A DNA stretch of 64,000 nt, taken from contig NZ_LGIC01000090.1 in the NCBI RefSeq assembly GCF_001294535.1, positions 1 to 64,000 on the forward strand, written 5' to 3'. The notes under the pieces were generated by a model, which saw nothing but the letters and a program-made list of their open reading frames with translations, was not told the origin of the DNA and searched no databases. This document shows, piece after piece, positions 62,436-64,000 of this stretch (position 1 is its first letter; each line of letters begins with the position of its first letter). This stretch comes from Cypionkella psychrotolerans (GTDB lineage Bacteria > Pseudomonadota > Alphaproteobacteria > Rhodobacterales > Rhodobacteraceae). The position numbers were made by a program, and so were the translations under genes.

Positions 62436-64000
62436 TCAGACGATCAGCCAGCCCGAGTCTCCGAGATCGATCTCGATCAATCGACCATCCGCCACATGAC
62501 TTAGGCCATAGTCGGCGACATAGAGATGCATTTCACCCGAGCCATCGCTGGCCGGGGCAATCTCGATATCTTTGACCGCGACACGGTAATCGTGATCCGC
62601 AGAGCGCAAATCCGTCAGTGCGGTTATGGTGTCGATCACGTTGCCATTGCGGTCGAGTTTCCAGATGAGGTCGCTGAAGCCGCCACCAACATAGAAGACG
62701 TTATTCGCGGAATCGAAGGCCAGCGCCTCGGGGTCTACGATCATCGTCGGCAGGACGAAGCTGCTGATCTGGGTAGTGCCATGATTGTCTACCTCAATGA
62801 TCTTGCGGTCGATGCCGTTTACGATGAACAAATTTCCGGTGTTGGTATCAACGGCGATGTCCTCGGGATCGTTTCCGCCTAGGTTCTTCGTGGTGAACGA
62901 CCATTTAATCACGGTTGGATTGTCGGCGCTCACCGCAATCACTTTATATTTGTCGTCATCCGTAATGTAGAGATTTCCTCTGGTCGCATCGTATGCGAGT
63001 CCGGTCGCCTCGGTCGTAAAAGGCATCGCGGTACTTGAGATCGCGCTGCCGTCGAGGCCGACTGAAAACAGATCTACGGGCCGAGAAAACGGCGCCTCGT
63101 CGACTTCAGAGTCGGACATGATCAGCGAATTTGAAAAGGGATTATAGGCGACGGCCGAGGGATCTATCATCCCCATGGCCACCAGATCGTGGACGGCAAC
63201 AACGCTGGGGCCTTCATCGGTGATGCTGGTGTTCGCTATACCCAAGCCAATTGCCACAGCATTGCCGCCTCCAGCAAAACTTGCGGCATCAACCATGAGC
63301 GAAAAGCTTTCAACACCTTCGGCCATATTGTCGTTGAGCAGAGAAACCGGCACATAGGCCGTCGTTTGCCCGGCCTTGATCAACACACTGAACGATGACA
63401 AAGCCGTGAAATCCTGCCCGCCGATCGCCGTTCCATCCACCGTGCTGCATGTTATCATGACGTCTTGGCTCGCGGCTTGTGAAAGCGCGAGCTTGAAATA
63501 GACTGATCCGTCGTCTTCTGCCCGTGGGGAGGTCTCCATCGTAGCCACAGAAACAGACGCGGACTCGGGTGCGCCAAAGGCAATGAACTGATCTGCAGAA
63601 AGTGTCGTGCTCGTGACGATCTGGGCGAGCCTGACGGACTTGACCTTACCAGCCCCGTCGGCATCCCAAAACAATTCGGCCTTCACCGCATCGAACACGA
63701 ACTGCCCATGCCCGATCGCCGTCGCTGCACTACCTGTTACGAAATAGCCCGCGTCCAGCACGCCGCCATTAAATCCAGCCCCTTCCGAGAGACCAAATTC
63801 ACTGGCCACGATGCCAAGCTTGTCGCCGGCGGAATAGTCGTAAATCTTGTCATAGATGGCCCCCTCAGACTTCAGAACAAATGTGTCTGCGCCCAAGCCC
63901 CCGTAGTAGAAATCTCTACCAAATCCACCGATCAGGACGTCGTTGCCATCATAGCCATAAAGCGTGTCCACGCCATCGTCGCCGAACAGCACGTTACTGG
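62436..64000 (-). CDS. Secreted RTX protein with Calx-beta and beta-propeller regions, 5' end outside the window
   Basis: The frame stays open to the window edge, so the N-terminus is missing. The visible 521 residues begin with RTX repeats (GDDGVDTLYGYDGNDVLIGG), then FVLKSEGAIYDKIYDYSAGD. A Calx-beta-like domain follows (about 150-245, VYFKLALSQAASQDVMI, GQTTAYVPVSLLNDNMAEG). A C-terminal propeller of NHL/SMP-30-like repeats comes last (about 265-515, ATGLAYDATRGNLYITDDD, EDIAVDTNTGNLFIVNG, EALAFDSANNVFYVGGG). This suggests a large adhesin or extracellular binding protein exported by a type I system. Placing RTX repeats before, not after, the other domains is unusual if the C-terminus is also the export signal. 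Confidence 0.78.
   Translation of the reverse strand, partial: SNVLFGDDGVDTLYGYDGNDVLIGGFGRDFYYGGLGADTFVLKSEGAIYDKIYDYSAGDKLGIVASEFGLSEGAGFNGGVLDAGYFVTGSAATAIGHGQFVFDAVKAELFWDADGAGKVKSVRLAQIVTSTTLSADQFIAFGAPESASVSVATMETSPRAEDDGSVYFKLALSQAASQDVMITCSTVDGTAIGGQDFTALSSFSVLIKAGQTTAYVPVSLLNDNMAEGVESFSLMVDAASFAGGGNAVAIGLGIANTSITDEGPSVVAVHDLVAMGMIDPSAVAYNPFSNSLIMSDSEVDEAPFSRPVDLFSVGLDGSAISSTAMPFTTEATGLAYDATRGNLYITDDDKYKVIAVSADNPTVIKWSFTTKNLGGNDPEDIAVDTNTGNLFIVNGIDRKIIEVDNHGTTQISSFVLPTMIVDPEALAFDSANNVFYVGGGFSDLIWKLDRNGNVIDTITALTDLRSADHDYRVAVKDIEIAPASDGSGEMHLYVADYGLSHVADGRLIEIDLGDSGWLIV

Overview
The window looks like accessory DNA of an alphaproteobacterium, most likely of the Rhodobacteraceae. The support is GC-rich coding sequence, many solute-binding-protein ABC operons, roseobacter-style catabolic cassettes and the types of insertion sequence present. 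No rRNA, tRNA, replication, conjugation or CRISPR genes were seen, so chromosome, chromid or plasmid cannot be decided.

Layout. 1-2.4 kb is an insertion-sequence graveyard: an IS481 relic, an IS3 relic and a molybdopterin-reductase relic. 2.5-12.1 kb is a LacI-controlled sugar operon in the order binding protein, two permeases, GH2 beta-galactosidase, ATPase. This is the order of the Agrobacterium lacEFGZK operon, here followed by a Gfo/Idh-aldo/keto-reductase fusion. 12.3-15.2 kb holds a TonB-receptor relic, an Asp/Glu/hydantoin racemase, a flavin reductase and a GntR regulator. 15.4-19.1 kb is a second graveyard: IS5, IS66 and IS3 relics, the broken end of an NRPS and a LysR fragment. 19.2-27.4 kb (minus strand) is a peptide-type ABC operon containing two amidohydrolases. 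28.0-30.9 kb is a polar amino-acid ABC operon. 30.9-39.8 kb has a LysR regulator, a polyamine-type ABC transporter, a 2-ketoarginine-decarboxylase-like ThDP enzyme, a PLP gamma-lyase and an Lrp regulator. 39.9-50.0 kb is a tightly overlapping catabolic operon: LysR, Rieske oxygenase, reductase, aminotransferase, FAD oxidase, a DUF2817-ABC ATPase fusion, a binding protein and two permeases. 50.2-53.4 kb holds an amiR-like regulator with broken amiC-like and amidase remnants, then IS3 debris. 53.4-59.6 kb (minus) is an exopolysaccharide operon whose last gene, glmU-like, is cut by IS debris. 60.1-64.0 kb has two secreted RTX proteins, the second running off the window.

The genes work as self-contained uptake-plus-catabolism modules: each transporter sits with the enzymes that would process its cargo and often with a local regulator. 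Three of the ABC operons carry a strong stem-loop just after the binding-protein gene, which would let that gene be expressed above the rest.

The most unusual signal is in the dead transposases. At least six short inserts, each a net 39 or 41 nt and each built on an inverted repeat, interrupt relics of the IS481 and IS3 families (93-131, 309-350, 498-536, 1312-1352, 1508-1551, 52133-52171). Some share an ordered sequence core, and two fall immediately after the second catalytic Asp codon. They look like a small palindromic element that inserts into transposase genes. The comparison rests on remembered family sequences and needs an alignment.
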